Shown here piece after piece: positions 1 through 8,963 of a stretch of DNA of 61,484 nucleotides (position 1 is the stretch's first letter; every line of letters begins with the position of its first letter). Location: positions 1 to 61,484 of the forward strand of contig CAIPKT010000030.1 of NCBI GenBank assembly GCA_903865705.1, in the 5' to 3' direction. A model generated the notes under the pieces. It did not search any database and was not told where the DNA came from. It saw only the letters and a list, made by a program, of their open reading frames with translations. The translations under genes and the position numbers were made by a program. Origin of the DNA: an uncultured Chlorobiaceae bacterium. GTDB lineage: Bacteria > Bacteroidota > Chlorobiia > Chlorobiales > Chlorobiaceae.

Positions 1-213
1 GGCACACCGGTCCCTGCAGCCATGCCCGGCCATGTCGTATCCATCGCAGTAAAAGTTGGGGAAGAGGTCAAGGAGGGTCAAGAGGTGGCGATCATAGAAG
101 CCATGAAAATGGAATACTCAATCAAAGCGCCTTGTCCTGGAACAATACTCTCCATTACGGTAGCTAAAGGCGACACCATAGGAATGGGCGAGACCATGAT
201 GACCATAGGATAG
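1..213 (+). CDS. Biotin carboxyl carrier domain protein, 3' part
   Basis: This is the C-terminal biotinyl domain of a biotin-dependent carboxylase or decarboxylase. The frame is open from base 1 and reads GTPVPAAMPG, so the methionine at 22 is internal and the gene begins outside the window. The biotinylation motif EAMKME is present, with the AMKM lysine as the expected attachment site, followed by the glycine-rich second half of the flattened beta-barrel. A Pro/Ala-rich stretch before the domain is typical of the linker in oxaloacetate decarboxylase, methylmalonyl-CoA decarboxylase or pyruvate carboxylase subunits. Which of these it belongs to cannot be decided without the upstream sequence. 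A 10-bp-stem hairpin follows the stop codon. Confidence 0.9.
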   Translation, partial: GTPVPAAMPGHVVSIAVKVGEEVKEGQEVAIIEAMKMEYSIKAPCPGTILSITVAKGDTIGMGETMMTIG

Positions 214-230
214 CACCCTCTTTCTGTTAA

Positions 231-259
231 CCGCCCCGTGATGCACCTCCACGGGGCGG
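231..259. terminator. Hairpin after the biotin carrier gene
   Basis: A perfect 10-bp GC-rich stem (CCGCCCCGTG / CACGGGGCGG) with a 9-nt loop lies 17 nt after the stop of the biotin carrier gene and between convergent genes. No T-tract follows on the plus strand, so it is terminator-like by position and stability rather than a textbook intrinsic terminator. Confidence 0.55.
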
Positions 260-308
260 CACAGCAACACCTGCCCTGAAGCCTCTTCCTGCAAGCGTTC
301 GAGCTTGC

Positions 309-1511
309 CTATGGCTTCAGGAGTACTTCGCAATGCGGATGAAGCTCAATGAAGCGTTCAAGCTCTTTATCAGGAATTCTGCCGGCCGAAAGTTCTACTT
401 TTTCAAGATTCTGAAGATGCATGATGGGGCCGATGGAGGCAACCGAAGTGTTTGACAGATCAAGCTCTTCAAGGTTCGCAAGTTCTTCAAGAGGATCAAT
501 ATTGACAAGGGGCGTGTTTGCCAGGCTCAATTCCCGCAGATCAGAAAGATCCCTCAATGCTTCGATGCTTTTGATACCCGTTTTGTTGCAGCGGAGATAT
601 TCGAGACTTCTGATACCTGAAAGCGGTGTTAAGTCAATAACGTTGGAACTGTCGATGCCAAGCTCAATAAGATTTTCGAGGTTTGCAAGCGGCTCAAGTG
701 ATGAAATACCGGTTTTGTAGCAACTGAGTTTTTCAAGATTGACAAGCTTTTTGAGTGGAGAGAGGTCATTGATGACGGTTTCCGAGCAGTAGAGCTCTCC
801 AAGATTGAGCATGTTGCTGATCGGCTCAAGTGAGCGGACCTTGGTACTTGAGATCCAGAGGAGCTTTAGCCCTATAAGGTTGCGAAGCGGTTCAAGTGAT
901 GAAAAATCACAGTCAAAAGCATAGAGACGCCGCAGCTTTACGAGATGCTGAAGTGGTTCGAGATTTTCAACAGGTGATTCATCGCAACGCAACTGCTGGA
1001 GATTTTCAAGGACTCTGACAGGCAAAAGGTTATGAATTCTACGGTTATCACACCTCAGGTGAGTCGTTTCCAGAAAGTCAAGCAGCTCCTGGTCAGACGG
1101 AGCTTTGGAAATTTTCAGGGTTGCTTTTACAACTTCTTTCCAGTCAGCGGTCATGGTATTCCACCACTTTTTTCTTGCAGCGCTATCCACAATGAGTTCA
1201 GCTCTGGAAATGCGGCGAAGGTACTCAAGCTCATCAGTACGGTTGACTGCTTGTGGTGCCAGTAACTGAGGCCCGTGTTCTATTGAAGATGCCTCAGAAT
1301 CGTTTGTACTGAAATTAAGCTTTTCAGTAAGACAACGGGTATACCAGTCGGCTTTTTTCCCCTCTATGTTTTGATGGTGAAACTCCTGTGACTGCTGGTC
1401 AAGAGAGGATATGTCTTCAAGAATATCGTTTCCGCATCGGGGGCATACCGCACTCTGCACAGTTAGGGGATAGCCGCAGACCGGGCATTGATTATAGGTG
1501 TTTTGCTCCAA
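309..1511 (-). CDS. Zinc-ribbon leucine-rich-repeat protein
   Basis: A protein of 400 residues in two parts. Residues about 9-30 form a zinc ribbon with two knuckles (CPVCG and CPRCG). After a poorly conserved middle (about 40-150), residues about 160-395 hold roughly nine leucine-rich repeats of 22-23 residues with the pattern LxPLxxLxNLxxL, as in internalin-type LRRs. No signal peptide or membrane segment is seen, so it is probably cytoplasmic and a protein-binding scaffold; the partner is unknown. The frame has no ATG near the zinc ribbon and an in-frame stop lies just upstream, so the start must be TTG at 1511 or another non-ATG codon, with no clear Shine-Dalgarno. It converges on the biotin carrier gene and stands alone. 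Confidence 0.8.
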   Translation of the reverse strand: MEQNTYNQCPVCGYPLTVQSAVCPRCGNDILEDISSLDQQSQEFHHQNIEGKKADWYTRCLTEKLNFSTNDSEASSIEHGPQLLAPQAVNRTDELEYLRRISRAELIVDSAARKKWWNTMTADWKEVVKATLKISKAPSDQELLDFLETTHLRCDNRRIHNLLPVRVLENLQQLRCDESPVENLEPLQHLVKLRRLYAFDCDFSSLEPLRNLIGLKLLWISSTKVRSLEPISNMLNLGELYCSETVINDLSPLKKLVNLEKLSCYKTGISSLEPLANLENLIELGIDSSNVIDLTPLSGIRSLEYLRCNKTGIKSIEALRDLSDLRELSLANTPLVNIDPLEELANLEELDLSNTSVASIGPIMHLQNLEKVELSAGRIPDKELERFIELHPHCEVLLKP

Positions 1512-1616
1512 AATGATCTTGATTACTGCATTGAATGTGGGCCGGATGGCATGTTATTAAATAATAAGAAAAAAAGTGTTACTGCCATATAACGTAGCTG
1601 TAAAATTCACGATAAA

Positions 1617-1638
1617 GTTTGAGCGTTTACGCTTAAAC
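1617..1638. promoter_or_regulatory. 22-bp inverted repeat upstream of the GH65 gene
   Basis: GTTTGAGCG and CGCTTAAAC are separated by TTTA; the arms match at 8 of 9 positions. It sits about 150 bp upstream of the glycoside phosphorylase start, in the spacer shared with the divergent LRR gene. Size and symmetry fit a dimeric repressor or activator operator. No regulator gene is adjacent, so function is inferred from position only. Confidence 0.35.
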
Positions 1639-1789
1639 CATAAATTTATATGAGATGGCGTTATTGGTAATAATTTCTGTGTGAAGTGATTGATTAAATT
1701 ACAGTAAAATACATACATTAAAGAAGTGACCTTTGTGTTTTATGGCGAGAGTGTATCAGCATCAGCGATAAGGAGCATGGAGGATTGTT

Positions 1790-4231
1790 ATGAAAGATCG
1801 ATATGTACAAGAGGGTGTCGATAACGCATCTGCGACAGAGGCATTGCTTCGGCTTTCATCGGAAGAGTGGTTGCTGAGGCTGGATGGTTTATGTAAAAAA
1901 ATCCGTCACAGGCATAGGGGCTTCAGTTCGCCGGAAATGAAGTCGCTGATGCAAAAGGATTTATGCAATACTGAAAACAGCATCCAGGTCAATGAGACTC
2001 TCTTGACCATCGGAAACGGTTATCTCAATATCAGGGGAAGTCTTGAGGAGTTGCCTCCCGGCAATACCGCTGGTATGTACTTGAGCGGAATTTACGATAA
2101 ATCCGAAGCCGATGTTGAAGAGCTGGTTAAATGCCCTCTGTGGACTGATGTGTCGCTATGGAGCGGGGGTTATAAATTTTGTATGTCAACCTGCAGGGTG
2201 CTCAGCCATGAGCAGATCCTTGATATAAAAAAAGGTACCCTGCACCGTATCACGACCTTTCAGGATCCTTCCGGAAAGATTCTCACCCTTGAAACGATAC
2301 GCCTTGTTTTTATGCACAATGTGCATCTGGGGTATATGATGGTAAAGGTCACCCCCAGGAATTTTTGCGGTCCGATCAGGGTTATCAGTGGCCTGAACGG
2401 AGAGATTTGCAACAGAGGCTATTTCCCCCGCGAAATGTTCAAGCATCTGCAACTTGAAAAGATAGAACGCGGCCGGGCTTTTATGTACCTCGAAATGAAA
2501 ACACGGGAACAGGGTGTACGGATTTCGGAAGCAGTTTCCTGGAAGCTTGTTTCGCCATTATTTCATAAGCAAAAATGGGAGCCAAGAATTTATGGAGAGA
2601 AGTTTACCAGTGAAATTTCTCTTGATGGTCGGGAGGGGGAGTGCTACGTTTTTGAAAAACTGGTTGTTGTTGCTACAAGCAGGGAAATTGAGCCTCAAAA
2701 GATGTTCCAGGGTACAATCTGCAAACTGAAATCTTTTGTTCGCAGTGGAGCGAATGCTGAAATAGCTGCTCATCTTGACCTCTGGGAAAAAAAATGGAAA
2801 CAGGCAGATATTGTTATCAAGGGTGATGACAAGGCTCAACATGCCTTGCGCTACAATATCTATCAGTTACTGATCAATGGGCCTGTCCGTCCAGCAGGTA
2901 TTGGCGCTAAATTCCTTAGTTCTGAGGGGTATATGGGCCATGTTTTCTGGGATACCGATATCTTTATCCTGCCGTTCTTTATCTACAATTTTCCGGATAT
3001 TGCCCGGAATATACTTTTGTACCGTTACCAGACTCTCGACGGTGCAAAGAAAAATGCTCTGAAAATGGGGTATAAAGGAGCAAAATATGCTTGGGAGTCG
3101 GCAATAACAGGAGAGGATGTTACACCAAGATTTGCTTCAAAGCTTGAGCGAACTATACGATTGATCTACACCGGTATCGAAGAGGATCATATTGTTTCTG
3201 ATGTAATCTATGGTGTTGAAAGGTATTTTCGCGTCACTGGCGACGAGAGTTTTCTGGTAGACTACGGTCTTGAAATGGTTTTTCTGACGGCGAAATTCTG
3301 GGCGTCGCGGGTGGTTGAACAGGGAGGGTATTATGAAATTCGTTGCGTCATCGGACCCGATGAGTTTCATGAGCATGTCAACAATAATGCCTATACAAAT
3401 TTTTTGGTTAAGTGGCATCTCAAGCTTGCCGTGACGCTTTTCAAGTACATGGGCCGGAACCATCATGACATTATGGACGCTCTTGCCTCCCGAATAAAGC
3501 TCGAAAAAGAGGAGGTCGATTTTTGGCTGCTCATCAGCAATAAACTTCGTCTCTCCTACGATCCCCAGACCAGAGTGTTTGAACAGTTTGACGGTTACTT
3601 CTCCCTGAAGGATGATCTCATCGAGGGATTTGACCTCAAGGGTCATCCAATTCTGCCCAGTGGCATTGATTACTCCAATATCCAGTCGACGCGCCTTATT
3701 AAGCAGGCTGACGTTCTCATCATGATGATGCTTTTCCCTCATGCATTCAGTGATGAAGAAAAAAAAGCCAATTTCGATTTTTATGAAAAACGCACCGCGC
3801 ACGCATCGTCACTGAGCCACTGTATTCATGCCATGATAGGGCTTTCTGCCGGCAGGCGCACAAGGGCATACAAATATTTTATGAAAACGGCACTCTTTGA
3901 TCTGGAGAACCTGCATGAAAATACGGCGCTCGGGATTCATGCAGCCGCCGTGGGCGGTACATGGCAGACCGTGATTTATGGCTTTGGAGGGTTTTCAATA
4001 AAGTCCGACAGGATTGTTCTGAAACCGTGGCTGCCAAAAAAATGGGATAGCCTTTCGTTTAGCGTGCAGTGGAGAGCAAGAACCGTTGAAGTTCTAGTCT
4101 GCCATGACAGGGTTTCAGTGCTTATCCGCTCAGAGGAAGAGCTGTCGCTTCCACTGAGTCTGTACCAGAAAACCTATAAAATATTGACAAACCAGAGATA
4201 TGAGTTGCCCTACTGTGCTTCGAAACACTAA
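1790..4231 (+). CDS. Glycoside hydrolase family 65 phosphorylase
   Basis: A GH65 enzyme of 813 residues, the family of maltose, trehalose and kojibiose phosphorylases that reversibly split an alpha-glucosidic bond with phosphate to give beta-glucose 1-phosphate. Order: a short N-terminal extension (about 1-60), the GH65 N-terminal beta-sandwich (about 65-330), the (alpha/alpha)6 catalytic barrel (about 350-720) and a small C-terminal beta domain. Family motifs visible are FWDTDIF in the barrel and GPDEFHEHVNNNAYTN, whose glutamate (residue 525) is the general acid. Start chosen at ATG 1790 because GGAGG lies 7 nt upstream. The GT4 gene follows after 12 nt, so the two are probably co-transcribed. 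Substrate cannot be told from the sequence. No signal peptide; cytoplasmic. Confidence 0.9.
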   Translation: MKDRYVQEGVDNASATEALLRLSSEEWLLRLDGLCKKIRHRHRGFSSPEMKSLMQKDLCNTENSIQVNETLLTIGNGYLNIRGSLEELPPGNTAGMYLSGIYDKSEADVEELVKCPLWTDVSLWSGGYKFCMSTCRVLSHEQILDIKKGTLHRITTFQDPSGKILTLETIRLVFMHNVHLGYMMVKVTPRNFCGPIRVISGLNGEICNRGYFPREMFKHLQLEKIERGRAFMYLEMKTREQGVRISEAVSWKLVSPLFHKQKWEPRIYGEKFTSEISLDGREGECYVFEKLVVVATSREIEPQKMFQGTICKLKSFVRSGANAEIAAHLDLWEKKWKQADIVIKGDDKAQHALRYNIYQLLINGPVRPAGIGAKFLSSEGYMGHVFWDTDIFILPFFIYNFPDIARNILLYRYQTLDGAKKNALKMGYKGAKYAWESAITGEDVTPRFASKLERTIRLIYTGIEEDHIVSDVIYGVERYFRVTGDESFLVDYGLEMVFLTAKFWASRVVEQGGYYEIRCVIGPDEFHEHVNNNAYTNFLVKWHLKLAVTLFKYMGRNHHDIMDALASRIKLEKEEVDFWLLISNKLRLSYDPQTRVFEQFDGYFSLKDDLIEGFDLKGHPILPSGIDYSNIQSTRLIKQADVLIMMMLFPHAFSDEEKKANFDFYEKRTAHASSLSHCIHAMIGLSAGRRTRAYKYFMKTALFDLENLHENTALGIHAAAVGGTWQTVIYGFGGFSIKSDRIVLKPWLPKKWDSLSFSVQWRARTVEVLVCHDRVSVLIRSEEELSLPLSLYQKTYKILTNQRYELPYCASKH

Positions 4232-4243
4232 AGGAAAGAGAAA

Positions 4244-5359
4244 ATGACCAAAAAATTGAGGATTGCACAAATCGCACCGCTGATCGAGAGGGTGCCGCCT
4301 AAAAAGTATGGAGGTACTGAAAGGGTTGTGTACTATCTGACGGAAGGGCTTGTTGAGCAGGGCCATCAAGTCACTCTCTTCGCTTCTGGTGATTCACTGA
4401 CCACGGCCAGGCTTGTTGCGCCGGTCAGAGAAAGTCTCCGTCTCGGACGGAAAGCACATTCACCGTTCATGATGACCATGATGATGCTCAGCCAGGTCTA
4501 TGAAAAAATGGTCAGTGAGTTTGACATCATTCACTCTCATCTCGAATACATGACACTGCCTTTTGCTTATAAATCAAGTGTCCCCACTGTCCTGACCATG
4601 CACGGCCGGCTTGATATCAGCGATCATTGCAAAATGTTGCGTTGTTACAGCGATATCCCCTATGTATCAATCAGTGATGCCCAGAGAGAACCCGTGCAAG
4701 ATATTAACTGGATAAAAACTGTTTATCACGGCTATCCCGCATCCTGTTTTGAGTATAACGACCAACCGGGCGATTACTTCCTCTTTCTCGGACGATTTTC
4801 AGAAGAAAAAAAACCTGACGAGGCTATTCGGCTTGCCAAAGCATGCCATGTGCCCCTGAAAATTGCCGCCAAGATAGATCCGGCAGACAAGGCCTTTTTT
4901 GAAAACAAGATAAAACCTCTGCTCGATCATCCGCTTATTGACTATGTCGGAGAGGTTGACGACCGTCAAAAGGTGGAGCTGTTAAAAAATGCAAAAGCAC
5001 TCCTGAACACCATAGATTGGCCCGAACCCTTCGGATTGGTCATGATAGAAGCACTTGCCTGCGGTACTCCGGTGATTGTGAGAAAATGCGGATCAGCTCC
5101 CGAAATCATCACCGACGGCAAAACAGGATTTGTTTGTGAGAACAAGCTTGACTTTATCAAGGCCATACGGGGGATTGATCGTATTTCCAGAAAAACATGC
5201 AGGGAGGAGTTCGAACGCCGCTTTTTATCGGAGGGCATGGTAAAAAGTTACGAATCGCTTTACTACGATATTTTGGCCGGCCGCCCTGTTAATGGTGCGC
5301 GGTATAACGGAAACGGCAAAGCCTTGAAGGAAATAGCGGTCTCAGATTCCAGGCAGTAG
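4244..5359 (+). CDS. Family 4 glycosyltransferase
   Basis: A retaining GT-B fold glycosyltransferase (GT4, group 1) of 371 residues. The N-terminal acceptor domain has the glycine-rich loop KKYGGTERVV (about 24-33); the C-terminal nucleotide-sugar domain has GRFSEEKKPDEA and the E-x7-E motif in EPFGLVMIE, followed by ACGTPVI. No membrane segments. The start has AAGGAAAGAG just upstream. Lying 12 nt after the GH65 phosphorylase, it probably acts on the same glucoside or on a glucan. This pairing is an inference; donor and acceptor are unknown. Confidence 0.88.
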   Translation: MTKKLRIAQIAPLIERVPPKKYGGTERVVYYLTEGLVEQGHQVTLFASGDSLTTARLVAPVRESLRLGRKAHSPFMMTMMMLSQVYEKMVSEFDIIHSHLEYMTLPFAYKSSVPTVLTMHGRLDISDHCKMLRCYSDIPYVSISDAQREPVQDINWIKTVYHGYPASCFEYNDQPGDYFLFLGRFSEEKKPDEAIRLAKACHVPLKIAAKIDPADKAFFENKIKPLLDHPLIDYVGEVDDRQKVELLKNAKALLNTIDWPEPFGLVMIEALACGTPVIVRKCGSAPEIITDGKTGFVCENKLDFIKAIRGIDRISRKTCREEFERRFLSEGMVKSYESLYYDILAGRPVNGARYNGNGKALKEIAVSDSRQ

Positions 5360-5364
5360 CAGAA

Positions 5365-5537
5365 TCAACGTTGAATTGCTACAATTCACTGACCATACAT
5401 GGACCATTGCTGCGACACCAGATGGAAATTTTTTACTGCCTCCAGATTTCTTTTCCGTCAGCAATGATGGAAGTAGCACCGCTGTTGCTTTGGCAGGTGT
5501 TGGCGTACTTGGGTTACTTGCGTGGGTAATCGTTTAA
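5365..5537 (+). pseudogene. Possible fragment of a surface protein with a C-terminal sorting-like helix
   Basis: The spacer between the glycosyltransferase and htpX (about 400 bp) contains an open frame without a usable start. It ends in an Asp-Gly-Ser-Ser-Thr stretch followed by a hydrophobic helix (VALAGVGVLGLLAWVIV) and a TAA at 5535-5537. A short polar motif plus one terminal helix is reminiscent of VPxxGST/PEP-CTERM-type exosortase tails, but the usual terminal basic cluster is missing. It may be the remnant of a lost gene or chance. The rest of the spacer (5538-5755) shows nothing recognisable apart from the htpX ribosome binding site. Confidence 0.25.
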
Positions 5538-5755
5538 AATGGAATACTTCGGGATGGGATATCGTTTCCGGAAATCAAGCCAGAGTTACCGAACGGTTCG
5601 TTGTCTGTATTATGGGAGATGCTGAAGCTAAAACAATTTATGAAAAGCGCTGATTTTATATATTATCCAAAGAGATCGGGGTGAATATTAATGGTAAAGC
5701 ACCGTGCCCTGTCATTTATAACGGATCAAAAACAATTATACGCAGGAGGATTTGG

Positions 5756-6631
5756 ATGAAACGGGTGGTTCTTTTTTTATTGACCAACTTTGCGGTGATG
5801 CTGGTGCTGTCGATCAGTGCCCGTATTCTGGGTGTCGACCGCTTTTTGACCGGCAATGGATTAAATATGGGCATGCTGCTGGCATTTGCAGCCCTTATTG
5901 GCTTTGGAGGCTCTTTTATTTCGCTGTTGATGTCCAAAACCATGGCGAAATGGAGTACCGGTGCAAAGGTTATCAAGCAGCCCTCCAATCAGGAAGAGGC
6001 TTGGCTTGTGGAGACCGTGAGAAGACTTTCGACTAAAGCCGGTTTTTCGATGCCAGAGGTAGCCATCTACGACGGAGCCCCCAATGCTTTTGCCACCGGC
6101 CCCAGCAAATCAAGATCGCTCGTGGCCGTCTCGACCGGACTGTTGCAAAGCATGGATCGAAAACAGGTGGAGGCGGTGTTGGCTCATGAGGTCGCCCACA
6201 TCGATAACGGCGATATGGTGACCCTGACTCTGATCCAGGGTGTGCTCAATACCTTCGTGATCTTTCTGTCGCGAGTCGCTGCTTACGCGGTGGATAGCTT
6301 TCTTCGCAGGGACGACGAGGAATCGAGCGGCCCGGGCATCGGCTATTGGATCAGCAGCATTGCATGTGAAATTGTGTTCGGTATTCTTGCCAGCATCGTC
6401 GTCATGTTCTTTTCACGCAAGCGTGAATACCGGGCGGATGCAGGAGCTGCTAAGCTGTTGGGTGACAGACGTCCGATGATTGACGCCCTGCGTGCGTTGG
6501 GGAACCTCGAGGCTGGCCAATTGCCGAAGGAGATGGCGGCCAGCGGGATTGCGGGTGGTGGTATGATGGCGCTGTTCAGCAGCCATCCGCCCCTTGAATC
6601 GCGGATAGCAGCGCTGCAATCGGCAAACTGA
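5756..6631 (+). CDS. htpX: Membrane zinc metalloprotease HtpX (M48)
   Basis: Inner-membrane protease that degrades misfolded membrane proteins, usually stress-induced. From ATG 5756 the product is 291 residues, the normal HtpX length. Two hydrophobic segments lie at the N-terminus (about 3-25 and 35-55), then the catalytic domain with HEVAH (His144, Glu145, His148) and, after a second hydrophobic pair, the downstream metal-ligand region around [12 protein letters not shown]. The start at 5756 is preferred over an upstream in-frame GTG because AGGAGG lies 6 nt before it and the protein then begins [14 protein letters not shown], as in known HtpX. A strong terminator follows. Confidence 0.95.
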   Translation: MKRVVLFLLTNFAVMLVLSISARILGVDRFLTGNGLNMGMLLAFAALIGFGGSFISLLMSKTMAKWSTGAKVIKQPSNQEEAWLVETVRRLSTKAGFSMPEVAIYDGAPNAFATGPSKSRSLVAVSTGLLQSMDRKQVEAVLAHEVAHIDNGDMVTLTLIQGVLNTFVIFLSRVAAYAVDSFLRRDDEESSGPGIGYWISSIACEIVFGILASIVVMFFSRKREYRADAGAAKLLGDRRPMIDALRALGNLEAGQLPKEMAASGIAGGGMMALFSSHPPLESRIAALQSAN

Positions 6632-6678
6632 GACTTTACGCCCGCCATTTTTTTTATCAGGTACCTGTCCGATTGATA

Positions 6679-6708
6679 AAGCCCCGCACGAAAACGCGGG
6701 GCTTTGTT
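6679..6708 (+). terminator. Intrinsic terminator after htpX
   Basis: Perfect 9-bp stem AAGCCCCGC / GCGGGGCTT with an 8-nt loop, followed by TTGTTCTT. It lies 48 nt after the htpX stop. Confidence 0.8.
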
Positions 6709-6799
6709 CTTATGCGCCTGGCATGGGAGCAATCCTGGAGGAGAGAGTCTTCCTGTGAGTTGAGCACAGCGAACGAAGCGAAGCGCAACGATTTACGCT

Positions 6800-7210
6800 T
6801 CACCCGATCTGGCGGAGGATTTCCCGCAGCGAACCGGCCGTCGCCAAGTTCTCCTCTTCAGTGGTTGAATTGTAAAAACTGATAATTGCTTTACCTCCGA
6901 TACCGATAGGGGGATACTCTTTTTTTGCAAGCATCGGCATCAGGGCAAGGAATTTCGATAGGCTATCCTTGTCCATGCCGTTGATTCTGCCGAGGACATC
7001 TGCTGTGATGCCGGCAGAGGCATCCTCGCCGAGACCGGCAACGTAGGCGGCGCTTTGCACGGCACCGTACTGGAAGCCGAGTACCGCAAAAACGATATCC
7101 CTGTTTGTGCTGCTTTCCAATCCGGCCGGGCATTGCCCGATCGCTTCAGCGAGGAACTGCAGTGCCATTTTTGTTACGGCCTCGATGTTGTCTTCATGAT
7201 TATTATGCAT
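6800..7210 (-). CDS. Uncharacterised acidic protein
   Basis: 136 residues, not recognised. It is soluble and mostly helical in appearance, with no signal peptide, membrane segment or metal motif. A Gly/Ala-rich central stretch (about 45-75) and a C-terminal stretch TTEEENLATAGSLREIL are visible. The start was moved to the ATG at 7210 because the longer frame would begin with TTG; no Shine-Dalgarno stands out for either. It is convergent with htpX and divergent from the DUF456 gene. The short spacer before htpX's terminator contains a low-complexity AGCGAACGAAGCGAAGCGCA stretch. Confidence 0.6.
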   Translation of the reverse strand: MHNNHEDNIEAVTKMALQFLAEAIGQCPAGLESSTNRDIVFAVLGFQYGAVQSAAYVAGLGEDASAGITADVLGRINGMDKDSLSKFLALMPMLAKKEYPPIGIGGKAIISFYNSTTEEENLATAGSLREILRQIG

Positions 7211-7376
7211 TGGGATCAAGGATTTTGTTGCACATTTATAGGTAACCGTTCATGAACGATGGAAGTCTTTCGCTCTTTACCCTTGTTAACCCTGCAATCC
7301 GGAATTTAACGCAGTATACAATAATTGACTAATATCACGGAAAGAAGCGAGAATCCCTTATTCCTGTTTTAATCTT

Positions 7377-7862
7377 ATGGAGATGACCCTGTTGCTGTGG
7401 ATTGTCGCTGCAATCCTTGTTATAGTCGGTTTTGCCGGGCTGGTGTTACCCGCTTTGCCGGGTATTGCCATGATTTTTTCAGGGCTTGTGGTTGCTGCGT
7501 GGGCCGAGCATTTTGTTTATGTCGGATGGAAGACAATAACTTTCCTCGCGCTGCTTGCGCTGTTTGCGTGGCTGATTGATTTGCTCGCCGGAGTACTTGG
7601 CGCAAAAAAATTCGGCGCAGGCCGATATGCGATCATTGGTGCGGCAATTGGAGCTGTGTGCGGACTGTTTTTCGGAATTCCCGGCATCGTTGCCGGACCT
7701 TTTTTTGGAGCTTTTTTTGGTGAACTGGTTGCGCGTCGGGATCTCAAGGATGCGGGGTTTGCGGCAATCGGCACCTGGATCGGGCTTCTTGTCGGTTCAG
7801 CCGTAAAAATTGCCATAGCGTTTACCATGCTTGCTCTTTTTATTCTGGTTCGTTTTCTGTAA
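7377..7862 (+). CDS. DUF456 family membrane protein
   Basis: A small inner-membrane protein of 161 residues with about five hydrophobic segments (about 4-24, 27-45, 52-75, 82-108 and 133-160) and the repeated Gly/Ala/Phe-rich stretches (GIPGIVAGPFFGAFFGEL) typical of DUF456. Length is normal for the family. Function is unknown. It is a single gene between an unknown protein and the DnaQ-like exonuclease; no strong ribosome binding site is seen. Confidence 0.8.
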   Translation: MEMTLLLWIVAAILVIVGFAGLVLPALPGIAMIFSGLVVAAWAEHFVYVGWKTITFLALLALFAWLIDLLAGVLGAKKFGAGRYAIIGAAIGAVCGLFFGIPGIVAGPFFGAFFGELVARRDLKDAGFAAIGTWIGLLVGSAVKIAIAFTMLALFILVRFL

Positions 7863-8029
7863 CCACCGTTCAACCTTCCTTCGTTGATGATCTGCTGACA
7901 AAAACCCGGGGGGAAACGTCATAAACTTACGATCTTGTTTGTAGACTCTCTTGTTTTGGCGACATTGTTGTTTCCAAATGCAGAGGCCTGCATGATATGG
8001 TTTTTTGACATCAGCCGGAGGCGGGTGTA

Positions 8030-8680
8030 ATGATAATTGATATTTCTTTAATGCAGCGGACGTTGGCAAACAGTGTGGTGGTTCTGGATTTTGAGACGAC
8101 TGGCTTGTCTCCGGAGTATGGTGATCGGGCTATCGAGATCGGTGCGGTGCTTGTTGAACATGGGGTGATTGTAGACCGCTTTCAAAAGCTGATGAATCCC
8201 GGTTTCCGGATCAGCCGGTTTATCGAGGGGTATACCGGTATTACCAATGAGATGCTGAAAGGCGAGCCATGCTGTGAAGAGGTGATGGCTGAATTTTCGG
8301 AGTTTATAGCAGGTCATAATATTGTCGCGCACAATGTGGCATTCGACAAGCGCTTTCTGGATTTCGAGCTGAAACGGGCAAAACGGGCTTATGAAGGCGC
8401 TTGCTGTTGCTCTCTGCTTGTGTCGAGAAGGATTTATCAGGATTCTCCGAACCATAAGTTGCAGACACTGGTGTCACATGTGGGTATTCCTGAGACTGGA
8501 GCGTTTCACCGCGCGCTGGCAGATGCCGAGATGACTGCGCATTTGTGGATCTCAATGATCGAGCGGATTCGTCAGCAATACGGGATACCGATAATTTTCT
8601 TTGACCAGTTGAGCGAACTCTCAAAAGTCGACAAACTCTATACGCACCGATATCTTACCTCTCTGGCAGATGAACGTTAA
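8030..8680 (+). CDS. DnaQ-like 3'-5' exonuclease
   Basis: A DEDDh exonuclease domain protein of 216 residues, related to the proofreading epsilon subunit of DNA polymerase III. Exo I is DFETTG (about residue 20), Exo II is HNVAFDKRF (about 101) and Exo III-epsilon is [10 protein letters not shown] (about 161). GGAGG is placed well before ATG 8030. It lies about 280 bp upstream of the DNA polymerase III alpha gene on the same strand, which fits a proofreading partner, although stand-alone DEDDh nucleases are common. No BRCT, helicase or UvrC-like domain is fused to it. Confidence 0.85.
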   Translation: MIIDISLMQRTLANSVVVLDFETTGLSPEYGDRAIEIGAVLVEHGVIVDRFQKLMNPGFRISRFIEGYTGITNEMLKGEPCCEEVMAEFSEFIAGHNIVAHNVAFDKRFLDFELKRAKRAYEGACCCSLLVSRRIYQDSPNHKLQTLVSHVGIPETGAFHRALADAEMTAHLWISMIERIRQQYGIPIIFFDQLSELSKVDKLYTHRYLTSLADER

Positions 8681-8865
8681 GAGTGTTTGGCAGTGACTGG
8701 CCACGATCCGGTTTGGGCCATGATGGTCGAACGGAGACGGTAGAGCGGGCTATGGCTGATTGAGTGAAATATTTCCATGAGTAACTTTGATAATCTCACT
8801 ATTCCCTGAGTTGTTGCCGGCTTTTTTTTGATGTTTATAAGATGTCACATGATCCTTTCATTATC

Positions 8866-8894
8866 TTGACTTTTAAGAATTTTTCCTAAGAATA
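8866..8894 (+). promoter_or_regulatory. Possible sigma-70-like promoter for dnaE
   Basis: TTGACT at 8866-8871 and a weak -10-like AAGAAT at 8888-8893, 16 nt apart, about 70 nt before the dnaE start. The -35 match is good and the -10 match is poor (4/6). The rest of 8681-8963 shows no gene. Confidence 0.25.
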
Positions 8895-8963
8895 CACAGT
8901 GCTTGAAAAACGGGATTTTTACGAAATCCTGCTGCCATTAAAGGATGAAAGGTCGTTATCGAT

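Noticed and set aside
3137-3802. 221-codon minus-strand frame inside the GH65 gene
   Set aside because: It is the shadow of the GH65 coding frame, which has clear family motifs.
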